Translations under genes and position numbers: made by a program
From: Rotaria macrura
Taxonomy: Eukaryota > Rotifera > Eurotatoria > Philodinida > Philodinidae
DNA length: 64,000 nt
NCBI GenBank assembly: GCA_900239685.1
Contig: OENT01000523.1
Coordinates: 1 to 64,000 of the forward strand
Reading direction: 5' to 3'
The notes under the pieces: model-generated
Seen by the model: only the letters and a program-made list of their open reading frames with translations
Databases searched by the model: none
Told to the model about the DNA's origin: nothing
Part shown: positions 13,501 through 28,500 of the stretch, in pieces
How the letters are laid out: the number at the start of each line of letters is the position of its first letter
Numbering within the stretch: position 1 is the first letter of the stretch

Positions 13501-16500
13501 TTGATAAAATGTAAAAATGATTTTCGACGAACATTTTTAAATAGGATAATATCATAATCATCGTTGATTTCGTCGACTGTATTTATTAATTGGCAATCAA
13601 TTTGACGAACTTTTTTCCCTTTTTCTTTCAAAATATTTTCAATGTAATTATCAAAGTCAATTTTGTCCGTGAGAAATTCCCCCGGTGTTATAGATTTAAC
13701 GGGTATTGATGGTAAGTTAATAATATTAACGCCTTCGAAAAGAACATCGCCCATTTCTATATTGTTTAAATCAAACTGTTCAATAACATATTCTTGCAAA
13801 GCATTCATTAGATAATCGGCCCGCAACAAACGAATGATAAGAAGTTTATCTAGTGGAGAGTATTGCTTGTCCTTTGGGTTCGGTAAGGATTTCAGCTGTG
13901 GACTGTCAAACCAAGTCTTCCACAATTGATCATCGGACAAAATAAATTCCGCTAGATGGTATAAAGGATCGTCTTCACTAAATAAATTCGATAATGACAA
14001 TACGTCAAACCAAACGGAATCCGATTCGAGCCATTGAGGTTTTTTGCTTAATTGAGTTATTGTTGACACTTTCTCGAAATCGATTCTCGGCAAACCCGTC
14101 GCTAATAATTCTATTTGAAGAATTTCACTTTTTTCATCGCCACTTTCAACTGCCGTTTTCAATAACAATTGAAGAAGAACTAAAAACTCAAGGCGATCTT
14201 CGCTGAATAGTTGGCTAAAACAAGAAACAAATGCTTTACATTCAGTCGAGAGCAAAGCTACGCGAAACTAACGGTAGAATTATTTTGATAAACGATTGAA
14301 TCATTTTTTTGATACTTTCATCGATTTGTTTTTGGTCGACTGGAGAAAATTCTTCTTTTGTTGAATCGTTTATTTCGATTAACGACGGAAGTTGAGGATA
14401 TTCTTCAATTAATTCAAGCAAATGAAAAAACACAATTACACATTCAAAACATATTCATCCAAGCAGCGATCGCCGTTTCACAGATTGACGGACCTCTTTG
14501 ATCGATTTGGGAGAACACTTCGTTTAGGATTATCTTAATATTGTGTATGGAAGTTGTTCTCGAAGTCACCGAAAAACCTTTCATTTTATCGTTGTTTTAG
14601 GAAGATAAACATCAACCGAGCAAATCATATCAGGGTCCTCAAATTTTTCGCACAGGAAATATTTTAACACACAATAACACTGAAAACAGAATTCAGTTTT
14701 TTTTTGCTATATTCTAAATTTTTGGGAATCCTCTAAATAATTATAACTTCCAGAGGGGTCTATCGGAAGAAAAAAAACTAGCATACAGAGTCATATTGTA
14801 GCACAAACTTCGAAATAATCTGGCACCTATATTAAATTCCTTGAGATTAGCTTCAGAAAGAGAAAGCCAAAATACCATCGCAAATGAAGTGAGCTTCATA
14901 CACGATGGACATGAGCGGAAGAGCCCGTAATAACTGATTGAGCAACATTTCGACGTATCTAATGAAGTTATATACATCCGTTAATAGGATATTGTCTCAA
15001 GATGCGAGTTTAATGGAAATCTACTTGCATATATAATAGACTAGTCTTGGCAAGCAAAGGTTTTCTGTATAAAAACTTGCCTCAATCTCTTCAGAAGATA
15101 GGTCGGACATTAATTTTGTCTGCTTGCAGAGGTGCTCTATAACTCATTATATTGAAAGCTATTCGTCGATGAGTTTATGCATAGTAATTCACTTTCTATC
15201 TTGCAATGCTAATCGCAATATCACAGTCAATTTTAACGAGTTTCTTCGCAGTAAAGCTATTTTACGTCTCATTTTCGATTAAAACTCTGCACGATACACT
15301 AGAACGCGCCCGATGCAATATACTTCATGGCTTCGCATTGGTAGATGCACATTTCAAAAGCATCTATATCGCACTATAATATGAGTCAAAGTTGGTGGTC
15401 TGATACAATATAACACATGTTTTACTCGAGCTCAACTAGAGAAATAAACTCAACCTACAAATGAATGCATTGGTTAGGTGGATTCGTTCGAGAAATCAAT
15501 TGTGTTTCATCGAATTGTGTCGAAAAAGAACAGTCAGTTTAGTATTACAAGGTTATTTACGTCAGTGTTACCAAGAATATGTTTCGATTGTGAACAATTG
15601 AATTATATGATTTACGCTTGAGTCGCTGAAAAATTCAATACTTCATTTTGAACTTTTGCCCCGCTGTTGCCTTATCTTAGAGACTCTGACACAATTCATT
15701 GTTCTGCACTTCTATAAAGCAGTGATCAAGTCATCAAAACTCTTTCCTAACTGGCGATGAGTGTCTATGTTGTGTGGAAAATACTTTAAATGCTTGTCTC
15801 TTGGTTTTTATTCGCTATTTGCTGGGTAACTTTCTATTATCTCAGAACTCAGTTTACGAAGACGATATGTACAGACTTCGCTTACAAGAATCGTGCACGA
15901 TTGCATTTTCTTGACATGAACTATTATATTTATGAAAACGAATTGAATGCTTCGTAGAAACCAATGCCATCAGTCAAACTTCAGTGTAAATAGATCGACT
16001 ACAGTTAGACCCCATGCAAAAGCAGAGTATTCATTCTGTTAGTATCTGTTTCATGAATTAACGTATTTACGAAATGCTAATGAATGACAGTTTTTAATTG
16101 GCGCCAGAGCCAACATCAACTCATTGATGGCAAAATCATTTCAACTGATTCTTTTGCAGTAGGTACATATAATCACCATCTACTTATAAGAGCAGTTTCA
16201 AGAAACGTATGAATTGCTGAACAGATAGCGAATCACCAAAACGATTCGCTAACATGAAAGGATGCGATCTAGAAATGGAAATTCGCCTATTTCCGTCTGT
16301 CTTTAACACCGGTTAGAATTAATCATGGTAATTGTATCAAGTGTAACAGGCAGGCAAAGGCGAATTCCTGTTTGTAGCGATTTGTCAACGATTTACTTAT
16401 GGGGGGTAGAGGCTCGCGTGTTCAAGGTATCTAAAATGAGATAAACTAAGATCTATATAGTATGCCGATTTCTGTTCTCAATACTTGCTCTCGAGAATAA

Positions 16501-19500
16501 AGTTGCTCTACGAAACACTAAATAGTAGCTGAGGAAAGGAAGGAAACATTTCGAATGACTTGCTAAGAAATTGTTGAAACAGTTGTCCCTATAGCAGCTA
16601 TTGAAATGAACGCCATCGGCGACTATCGTTTGAGCTGAGTCAACCGTAGTTTATGTGGAGCGGCTCATTTGGAGAAACAGTCGTTTACCTTTATCTTCAA
16701 TATCTTTCCAAATTGGTTTGTCTTCATTGGATGTTTGATTGTTCAAAGGAAACAATTCATCGATTAATTTATAAATGATATTTATTGAGAATTTATAATT
16801 ATCTACTGACAGAAGATTGATTCGTTGAAGAACGGAGTAAAGTAAAGCCCCGTGCTGCGCGTATGAGAAGTAGCAATCGACGTAAACTTCAATTGAGTCT
16901 AATATTTCGTAAGATTTTTCGATAACATCACCTAATAAATATTTTCTTTCCAACGCAACCGACGTTAAGAGTACTTGTTCACCTTCGAAGCCATCACTTG
17001 ACAAGAGAAATAAACATCATTCAGATACAATACTTATGCAAATCTTCATACGGAGACTACGCTTATGTTCACGTGTTTAGGCTGATTCCATTTTCACGGA
17101 TTCAACTTTTATCTTCTAACCTTACGATCGAACCCCGTCGATTCAGTAGACCAAGTTTTATCAGCACAAACCAGTTTATTATTAACGATAACATGACTGC
17201 CGCCTCTTACAGTTTGCATGTGAACTGACGCAGTTAAATCTCGTTGTTTTTCTCTTCTCAACGATAGTTACCGTCGATAAATTATCCAACTGAACTGGCG
17301 ATCAAGTAACTTGTTGAGGGAATTTTATTCTTTTGGAAAAGCAAGAGCATTGAGTCATCTCGAACGTTTCCCCGTCAAGCACTTTTCATTATCTGCCATC
17401 GAACATTGATTCCTTAGAGTGTGTATTTTTCTTAGTCAGACTTCAACAGCATCAAAAACATGCAATCGGAACGAGACAGAGTTGGAACGTGCTCGATCTT
17501 GATTCATGCGGGATCTGTGAGTTTTGATACTGTCTTTTCTAACTCGTTTTCGTCGAGACATGATCTGAAAAATCACATTTTGCAGTTCTTAATGCTCTTC
17601 TGCCTTTCAGCACGAGTTTTCGACGATGAGTGGTGAGAATTTCCGTATGAAACCTGATCAAAACATCACCAATCCCTTTTAATTTGCGCCTTTATCCTCC
17701 TCATGCAACGATGAATTCTATCACTTCCAGTTTCTTTTAATTAATCGAAGTGTAATCGGTGCTATTTTAAGCCTTGATTAGTGACTACAACTAAGGAGTA
17801 ATTGACTGTAGATGTTGTGCATTGTAGAGTATTGATCTCGAATCTCTGATGGTGAACTGCTTCTTTTCTTTCCTAGACCTTCACAAGACATTTTTCACAG
17901 CAAAAAGAAAGAACACATCTGTCAAAGTGATTCCCATTTCCTTGTTGCAACAGAGCAAACACACCTAGACTACCAATGACCTGATTGGCGATCGTAACAT
18001 ATGATATTTAGTCCTACTTGAAATGTAGAGCCCCATCTGATTGAGGTCTCGAATGCGTGAAAGGGAAATCGTGCAATCGTTATTCAGCATGTTCTTTCTT
18101 TTTCTTTTAAAAGTAAGTTCCTTAAATTAGGACAGAAGAAATTAATCATTTGAGACTGAAATCATGCAGTAAACTGCAGCCAGGTAGAGCTATGTGCAGG
18201 CAACTCATCAAATGCACGATAGTTTTTCTTACAGTAAGATTGGTGAAGAAGTATAGAGAGGCGTCCTAGAAAATTGTCAATTATAGTCCTCTACTTCGTT
18301 GAATATTTCTTGAAAAGTATTAAACGAAACAATTTAAATACAAATTGGGTCTCTAAGTTGAACTTTCAGTCGAACAATTAAAACCTTACACAGAAGCATA
18401 CTTTCGCGAGACCAACTGAAACTTATGACGACCGGAGCCGATCGGAAGAATTTCAGCTGTGCAGCATGTTTTAGAATACGTTCAAGTACGATTCACTTGC
18501 AAGAAGAACTTCCACTTTTTTGCTTGCGATAACAATTGATATTTGTCTGAAGATTCTCAACATTGTTCTAATAAAAACTGGCCAAAAAGATTCTGATGCG
18601 TATCAGTGTTCGGCCAAGCTATTACGTTTTCTCTTAACGTCTGCTGTCTTCAAGTGTTCTCGGATATCCGACATTTTCAAAAAGTCATGTTTTCGAATTC
18701 GGGCCATAAAACTTTGCGCAACTCGAGATATCATTTAGACGAATAGTTAATAGGGAACAATTCTCACGTGCTGGAATAGACTTGCTGAGCGAGTAAGTTT
18801 TCGAGACATGAATTCAGGCTCTGGGTGATAGTGAATAAAATACGTGTTTTCAAAAACTGTATATCTTAAAAAGATTAGTTGAAAATTTCTGGAGTTTTTA
18901 ATGTGGACTCGCCTCTCTGTGATCTGAATATTGGGTGAAAAATGTTAGGTTGAAGTTCGGACATTTGCACTGAACTCGACCCTGGGATAGAAGAGCACAA
19001 ATAAGACATGCCAGTGGGACCAACAGAAGATCATTGATTGTCGAAAAAATATTCGCGAAAATCTGGAAGATTTTTTATTTGGGTACTCGGACACCTGATT
19101 GTTTTCGTCAAACTTTGAAAATGTTCTCAGTGTAATAAATGTAAAATACGATACGAATATTGTTGGTAGCCCCATGGAAACCACTTTATTCAACATGTTT
19201 TGCGCCAGATACGTTCGCAGACCTCAGCATGATCCTCCAGAAGAACAATTAGAAACTAAGATGGATTCATGTGTTTCAACGAAATTTTATCGATACATGT
19301 TTCTCAATTCTAGATTAACAATGGCTGGCGATGTCTATCACGCGTATTAAGTTTTTCTTGCCGAGTCTGTCGGGAAGATTTACATGAGAATTTTAGAGAA
19401 TATGCACATGTCAGCAATCTATGGACCGCAGCAGATCTCATTATGAAGCTGGTCGTTTTTTGAGTTTTTTTGTCGAATACTGAGGATAATCTTGAGACGA

Positions 19501-22500
19501 CGATTCATTCAAGTCAGAAGAAGACGAATGGGATGGAACGGAGAAGGATGATGACATATCTCTTGATCAGTTTCCTTATTCGTCATTTGACATTCAAAAT
19601 AGAGTTGCATGAGTGAAAGCGAAGAAGCAAAGACTAAACGCCGTGTTTTTTCTAATTATGCGAATCGATTTTTAATGACAAAAATAAACATGCCGATTGA
19701 TTTTCTGTATTGAGTTCACATTAAACAGGTTTAGATTAGTAAATGCCTATAAAGATCTGTTCAGTCTAGGGTCCGATGCATCGATTCTCGATGAACGTTC
19801 ATTTTAAACATGCAAACCGTTTTCATGTCCCTGAAACATGGGGGAAACTTCATTTTCTTTTTCTCTGTTATAACTGTCAATGGTCGGTGCCAAAGTAGTC
19901 CGGCTTTATCTCAAATAATAACCGATTGAGCCGAGCAGCTTTTTCCAATATCGACAAATAGCTAAGTAAATCTATTCGAGAACTGACCTGATCGAATTCA
20001 ATTTGAGGAAAGCATCGATCGCTTGGATTCTCTGCTGGCAAATTAATACTAAATTGAGAATCGATAATTTTTTTTGATAAAAACTCGGTTGAACGCGTTG
20101 AAAAACTTGTTGTCGTAAATCATCTAATAGTGTCTCGACACTGTATTGGCAATTGATGCATGTTGTCATTAATGATAAGGATGGCGACACGTTTTCAAGA
20201 GAATCGAACTCGGTTTGAATAAAAAAACGGAACGATGGGTTGCAAAATAAACGACGACCGCAATAAATTATCAAATTCGTGTCTAAATAAACGTAGGAAA
20301 TGCGTTTTTCTGTTCTCTAAAGCAATATATAAATACCATCTTTCGTGTTGGATTTCTGTGAAGTTGATTTCCATTGGGCCAACGGATAGACAAGACTGTC
20401 CAGCGAATTGCAATTTTTGATAAAAATTTTCGAGCCAGATAAAAACGATTGCTCGATCGACATAACGATTTCATGATTTGACCTTGAATTAAATTAGCGT
20501 TCTCAGTTCATGAGGGCGCGCGGCAAAGGGAGAAGTGAAACATACTCGTCGTCGAAGTCGATCGTTTGAACGCTGTAATAATTTTGAATCCACTGGTCAG
20601 TTTGCCCGAACGGATCGATAATCAATGGAGGATATTCAAGTGACTTGACGATGATTGTATGGTTTTCCAGTTGTGATGATAAAACGCCTTGACTCAACCA
20701 CTCAAGATAGTTTTGATCGCCCAACAAAAATTCTATCAAGGAGAATAGCATTTGACGATATTCACTTCCGCTTGGCAGTTTTTGTTCATCGGTGACCTAA
20801 AAATTCGCTTTCTCGACAATTAAAACGAGAAGAAAACACGGAAGACGATCGTCAACTATACTTGTGTTTGTTCATCTTGGACGGAATCCAATTGCCAATT
20901 GATTATTCGTCCTTTGACACTCGAGATTTGATCGAAAATAATTGTCATTCCTCGGTCTCTAATACATTTAATCCAGTGAACAGTTAACATGAGACGACGA
21001 AACCCGTACGTATATGGGCCAAGATAAATTAAAAATGCCGAGCTGATGGCACAGCCGCCGGCTAACGTTGATTGGCGCTCACTGCTTGATTCAAATATTT
21101 TACTTGTTCGCTCTAATTCACGCGAGAGAATCTAGAAGTAATTTCAAGCGAAACCGATATTTTTCTCTAATGATGAGCTTTTCGGATATTCTCGAACGAA
21201 CTTCATTCAATTGCGATGCCGTTTTCAATTGATTTTCTTTTATGGAGACTTTTTCTTCTTGATCCTTTTTATCGACGGTCGCCTCTTCGAAGTTTTGCGA
21301 TAAGTCTTTTAAACGCGCCTCTAAAGCCTTGAGAGACGCCATCGATTCTTAGCTGATCGAGCGAAACAAAAAGCAACGAACTCACTTGACTTTTGTTATC
21401 CAACAAAAGTAATTTCTGATCTTGTTCGAGAACATCTTGCTCGATCTCTTTACATTTTTTGTGCAGAGGTTTGACTCTTTTCAGCAGTATTGTGTGATAC
21501 CTATTGGATTAAACAGAGATCGTAGACACACAATGTCGACATCAATTTGGGACAACATACTGTAAAACCCTTTTCACCCATTTGTAAAGAGTAAAGACGG
21601 CGCTGTGATAAGATGCTAGATTTGCTGGTTTATCTTCGATCTGAACTTTGTCGATAACGGTATTTATTAGACTGATCTGTTCTTCGGTTAGATTAACTTT
21701 ATCGAATAGTTGAGTTTCCTCAATAAATCTGTCTAGATTGGCCATTTGTCTTTTAGCCCCTTTTTGCCAGGTGACATCGGCTGTTGGCGATTTCACTGAA
21801 ACACAACAATGAGAATCGTGAGAGAAACTAGCGAGAAAGTCAATTTACAAATCATGATAACAGCAGCTAAAGTATCTTCGACGTCTTGTTCGGCTTTGGT
21901 AATCGATCTTAATTCTTGCAACGATTTCATGTCGAGTGTTTCAATTAATTTTCTTGCATCCGTAGCAATGGCTAGACATTTGTACAGATTCTTCTCCTGT
22001 GTTAATTCATATTCGGGCAACAATCTTTTCAACTGAACGGTTCGTCTCGTCTGACTTTTATGAGCCCGAATCTGTTGCTCAGCCATAACCATGTCTTGAC
22101 CGATTTGAACCAGCATTCGCTCAGTACTCTGCAATATATTTATGCGCGTGCGTATTCAAGTCAAAGTTTCAACGAAGACAACAAAACAATTTACTTTTAG
22201 TCTTTCTTCGAGAACTGTTTTTTCGTGCTGCAGTTCTTTCTCTAGCTTCGACGCTGTTTCGTGTTGATATTGAATCTGCTCAAGTAGACGTTGAACATCA
22301 CTTTGGTTTTCGTAAACATTTGCGGACTTGTCGTTGAATATTGTTACGAACCTTAAGTAAAGTCGTCGTCCTTTGTCTTTTTCTATGGACTCGTAACTTA
22401 CTTTTCGACGAATTTCGTAAACGTGTGATTGTTAATGTGGGGTAGTTTTTGTGTGTGATTCGAATTGGTCCGTCGGATCGCAAGATGCATCGAAGCAAGA

Positions 22501-25500
22501 AGATGAGCCGTGTTTTCGCTGCTACTTCTGTCGAGCCACTTGACGTCTTTGGTTCGATCGAGAAAAGAAAATCACTCAAATCAATATTCGATGAAAGCAA
22601 TACAACGTTGAGCAAACCTTTTAAATGGTAAAGACTATTTTCGACAAGCGTTTGAGTGTCCCAATGTTGCCAATAGATTAACGTTATGTTGTTGAATATC
22701 GATGGATGATCGAGACATAACTTGTTATTCACCTCGTTCATTAATATTAACACGCGAACATTTTCTTTGACATTTCTAAACATATTCGGGTGCGAATTTA
22801 AATTTCGGTTTCAACTAAACCGACGAATGAAGGCAACAACAATAACAAAAACAAGAAGAAGAAGAAGAAGATGCTGAAAACTACAAGCAGATGAGACATA
22901 CCTTAAGATTCTGAAATGGTTTTTTAGTGCAGGGTGAACGATAATGTTGACGAACGAGAAATAGGTCACTAAACATACCTGAGAAAAAACTCCCAAGCGA
23001 CAGCTCGAGAAAACGAAAGACCGGCTTGTTGAACTTGAGTGCGAACTGAGTTCAAAACAGACGTTTCTTCTTCCAGCGAAAATAAACTCGACATTTCTTC
23101 CGTATTCAACAGATTGGTAACGTGAATTATTAATTCAACGGACTGAAATTCTTCTTCGGTTATTAGCAGTATGATTTTCTCATTCTGAAATCAGAGATGA
23201 AAAGGGAGAGCATTGTTGAAGCGAAAGGCTACACGAACGGCAAGTGTCTCACTCGAATGCCGGCGTCGATATAGGTCTGTGTTAATTTCTGCTTGATGAA
23301 AGCTTGGCGGCGATCACCGGACGTAATCAGATGGCTCGTTTTAAATGAAACTAATTGATAATTGACAATCGAGGCAAACAAATCAATAACCGACGGATCG
23401 AGAACTCCCTCGGCCATGATGCAGCAGTGTCCGTCAACTGTTTGAATTGTGTGACACAAACGACATAGCAATTCAATGTAGCACTAGTATAGAAAGACAC
23501 GAACGTTGATTTCAAATTTGCACAGTTAACTAAAAACAAACCGGATAAAGCGGAAAACTTATTTTCGGTCGCTCTTTGTTGTATTCAATAATGGAAGTTT
23601 TGACGAGTGTTTCAATTCGATTTCGATCACTGACGAGACCGTAATTATCTGTTAAATAATTTTGCGAATCTCGGTTCGAGTAAGCGACAACCATTCCTAG
23701 ACAATGCCCGTTTTAAACAAATACAAAGACGACAAGAACTCGAACTCGACACCTACCACTTTCCGTCACTTGCAGATTTGAAAATAACTGGTCTTTCGTC
23801 AGCAAGGCTTGCTGCTCGTTAATCATGTTTGTGAAATATTTTTTAACGATCGTTTGATATAATTGTTGAAATCTCTGTTGATCAATATTATCAATGAGGC
23901 GCTTGCCGTAAATCCAATCGAGTTCATGATGCCATAAGTAAAGCAAATCGTCGATCACGCATTCAGGTGTTAAGCTAATGCACAGGTTTCTAAATAATTG
24001 TGTCAACTGTTTCATCGAGAAGACGTAGTGAATTCTTTGATTCGTTATGTTAAACATTGATCTCATTCTATCGTTCAACTCGACTGTCGCCTTTACAATT
24101 CGTTCAATGATTAAGCGAAGATACTCGAGACGTTTTATCGACTGGGTGCTTAGTTTTTCTTTCAATGCGATTGCTGCGGTTGCCGTTGTTGATGTCGTTC
24201 CCGTTCTTTCTGTTCCTGTCGTCATTGTCGATGATTTGCCTGTTGAAATCCGTGTTGCATTGTCGCCTGAATCTTTGGCGATCAACTGAGACTCTCCGCT
24301 ATCGCCGATGAAATGCCGATTAACCAACTTTGAAAATATCGACACCAGATCAACTTCACTGGGCATGTCCATTTGAATCACATGGAAATGTTTTATCAAA
24401 CGATTTAGTTTCGAGAGAGATTTATTTGAATTCACCGTAACAACATAGGTTATGTTTTCCGTGTGTTGCCATGTAGAACTTATCGGATTGTAAAGACCGT
24501 TGGAATCGATGTGTTGACGTAATAATTCAACCAACGATTGATCGTTACAGCGATCGAACTAGTTTTATTTAAGTGAAAAATTTCGATTCGTGTTTCTGAT
24601 CAATCATAATGGATGACAAACTAATCTGACAAATGTCGATCTTCATATATTTCCATTGACACCGTTCGGGGAGAAGATTCTTTTTATCATTGATCAGACA
24701 TTCGCTCCTCTCCTCTTGTGAACTACATCGACCTCCCTCTTTCATCTGACACATTCGCATGCGAAGAAAACGAAACATCAGAAAAATAATGCACCATTCT
24801 TTACATCTTTCTTAATATGGACATTAAATGATGAAACCTATACAAATGGTTCACTCGTAAGAAGTTACCATTCCATTATCACTCGTCTGGTAGAAGTAGC
24901 TTCTCTCCGCTAATCGTGTTTCATGTCTTCTACTTAATGATCTATCTGGGAAAAGTTAAGACCGCCTCCTCCGCTCGCTCTTCTTTTTTACCTTTCGATC
25001 ATCAAATCTTTCTAGTATTTTTTGACAAGGTCTTTCTCGAACCAGTTAGTCCACACTAAAAATGTCACCCAGAGATATTGAATTTCCTAAGAATAGTCTC
25101 AAGATTGGCAACTGGAATGTGGATCTCCATGTTTCTCAAAGGTTTCTCTTATTTTAAATGTTAGGCGATTCGGGCTGGCTTGGAAATGTTGCCCATATGC
25201 GACGCAACACGTTAATATATTGTGTAAAATAGTCGAGTCTCATGAGTCGAGCTCGTACAAAGGCATGTAGCGAAAAGTTTGGTTTACTCAAGATGGTTAT
25301 GTTGTATTCATCGTAATATCAATTAGAACTGTGCATGTAATAAGAAAGAGTATGAGGTTTCAGAAAAGAACGATGTAACATCGATAAAACGTATCATGAA
25401 ATGAATAAAATCTAGTGTGGTCGATAGCGGCGACTTGGCTCTATGAAGCAATCTCATGAAAATTGATTTTTCACTAGGAGGACGGGGAGGCTTTAAGGAA

Positions 25501-28500
25501 AATTAACCAGTCATTAATAAGTGAATTTTAAATAGCGGCTCAATCTCAAACGAAATGTATAACTCACTCTAAGCAATTCTTTTCGTCAACGTCTGCTTGC
25601 AGATCGATTTCTATACGTTTATTTATTGCAGAGGTGAAATTGGTCTCCATTTTTGACGACTGATAGTCACACGGCTGCGTTGTACGGTGAGAAAACTGTA
25701 CCAGCACGAGATGAGAGAGAATTTTTCGTGCATTCCAAGTTAGACGAATTGATTTTCAACTATTCTAAACCTGAAATGTGTTTTCCAGCGTAATTTCCTT
25801 TGTTTCTTCTGCATTGCGAAGTAAAGATTCTGTATGACGCGTACTTCGTACCACAAAAAATAATAGCGAGAGAAAGCATGACAACCGTCGGTTTCCAAAG
25901 ACCAAATCGAATGTGTGTCATCTCAAAGACTCTAAATAAGTGAACGCTACAAAGCGTCTCGATACTCGCATCACTACGACTATAACCAGTTGACATTTTC
26001 GAAGAATTCCAAGTACATTGACCTTGAAAGGACGAACTTACGAGTTCTTACAAGTTCTAATAGTATACATTTGCTTTGCACTTAGCGATACACCAGAAAA
26101 CATTGGATTGGGGCACAAAAACTTCTAGGCTCTGAGTTTGAGTTCGAAAGATTTACATTCGACAGACTTCATCCAGAATCTTCTACTTGAGGAGGGCTTC
26201 AGAAAATATAAATGAAAATGTCCAGGTTAGGCTTTGGGTCCCTTAATATGGTATCCGATGTGTAGTTCATTACACCCACTTGATCCTTAGACATTCTCTC
26301 AAAGTATTCGAAGAAAAACCAAGTTAAGTATCTTAACGAGAAATAAGCGAAAGCAATCCGTTTCTTTTTGCCTTGCTCCTCAATGCGACATCACAGTATC
26401 TAACTTTCGACTTCTCACCCGAAAAACATGCTTTCATGTAAGAATCTGTTTATAATCTTCTTCGTTTTGTTCCTTCGCCTCCGAAATGTGGAACTGATGT
26501 GTTTCACATTAGCTAGCGTACTTAACGATACTATGAAAACATCTAGTTCGAATAGGTGGGGAACGGTAAATATTTGATTTTCAACTTAGATTCTCTATTT
26601 TCCTCGAAATCAATATGATTTTCACAGCATACCGATTGTCGGCATCCCGCACTTTTTAGAATCGCCAAATCCCGTCACAGCATTTGCAATACTAGAGCTT
26701 GTACTGAACATCATAACTTATTCGATCGAACAATTTTTACACTAAGAAGCGTTAGGTTCCGGAGAACGTCATTATGTGCTCGTTATCTCTCGCCTATCGT
26801 CGCCAAAAAAGGCATACTGGGAGACGTCACATTTCTTCGTGTAAAAGTGTGAAAGATGTACCTTCTACTGAACTCTCATGCTAAAAATTGTACTTAACAA
26901 TCTTCCTTTGCGAGATACGAAGTCTACAAGTGCATTTCATTAGTATTTTAGAAATTTTCATAGAGAACCGTCCGACTACTATCAGATTCTATAGCCGTAA
27001 AAGTTTCTTCGCAATGGCGTCTCAAGTTTTCTGACAAGTTCAAATGAAAATAAAAAATTTCGTGCACAAGTGTTTTTTCTTGTTTCTCATTTCATTTTGT
27101 TGCGTAGCAACTATGAAGTTGGTTCGTTGCTTTGTTCCATAGGAAAGTGTCTAGATTTCTTATAAAACTGATTCTCTTTTCTATTTAATCAGTTCGTTTG
27201 AACACATCTGCAGATGATTCGAACGAGGAGAGAAAGGTTTAGGACTTGGCAACGAAGCGTTTCTTTGATTAGCTCGTTATCAAGGTGAAATAAAGTCGAC
27301 ATTCGCCATATTGTTTTGCATCACATGTTATTTCGAAACAAACCTTGGCAAGATTAAGATCATCAACGAAACAGAACATTTTTCGATTCCCCTTCGTTGT
27401 GTAGAACGACGAATGTTTCCATTGAAGTTGTTCTTCAATTTTTTCGTAGACCGACAAGCCATCTGTTTCTCTGAAAGAACAACACACATGGGAAATCAAC
27501 TCCAAAGGAAAGTTCATGAGAGAAAAGAGCAACAGACGAATTGCAATTGATTGTTATGTAAAACACGTCACTAATATCACCGCCGCACGTCGATTTAAGA
27601 CGATCACTTATTAGGGAACTTTTCCCAACGCCTCGTTCACCAACCAACAGAACGGGATGATCATTCTCACTCATGGAACTGATCAAATGCGACAAAGCCT
27701 AAAAGCAATAGAGAATTGATTTGCTTAAAAATCCCGAAACTGTTCGTTTTCGGCTAACCATGGTATAGGGCGTGTGAACGAATATATTATTTGGAATTCC
27801 TTGGTGTGCTGCTGGGTTAAAGGCAGGTATTGTATCCGACCAGAGAACAAATTGATGAGAATCGATATCGTACATCCAATCGGTTATCTTCGAAAATAAA
27901 TTTACTTGATGAGAAAGAGTTGAATTTAATCAACAAACAAAATCCTACCGATTTCTCATTCGGCATATTATGAAATGTTGACCTCCACCAATTGTCGAAT
28001 TGTTTTCGTGATTGCAGATCGACATGTGTCACAAACGACCACAAAAGTGTGTATTCAATTAGTGGGCGTAAATCAATCAATGAGCATTTGTCGTTTTTCA
28101 GGTAGGACTTTAACAAACTGATCGTCATCGATACTTTCGAGATAAACGATATACTCATCGTTGATTTGTCCTTTATGTCATAACCTTCGATTTTGCTTAT
28201 GTAATCAATTAGAATCTTTTCCAATTCTTCATATACTTCATGGTTCAGGTGGTTTTTATTGGTGAAATTCGATAGGATTAGATCTTTCCATGTCCAAATC
28301 GGTTCTTCGACATTCAGCATGACGCATTGAGACAAAAACAATGGACTTAAATCATTTAACGATTCTAGCTGAAAGAAAAAAGGAAAAGCATCATCATCAT
28401 TCGTTCTCACCGTCCGACATGGTCGAGTTTGTGGGGCCTAATTAGCCTCGCGATAAATTAGGCAACGCAACAAGTTTCTCGAAAATAAGAAATACGTTGT

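Noticed and set aside
14215-14272. Reading LLSTECKAFVSCF as part of AAA6
   Set aside because: It looks like the family's KHKLLFSF stretch, but no phase-compatible junction reaches it. Treating it as a 59-nt intron joins IKIILP to QLFSEDRLEFL, which matches better.
21132-21201. A 23-nt mini-intron near 21,131-21,155
   Set aside because: A GT...AG pair exists, but the phase is wrong; a normal 70-nt intron starting at 21,201 restores both frame and alignment.
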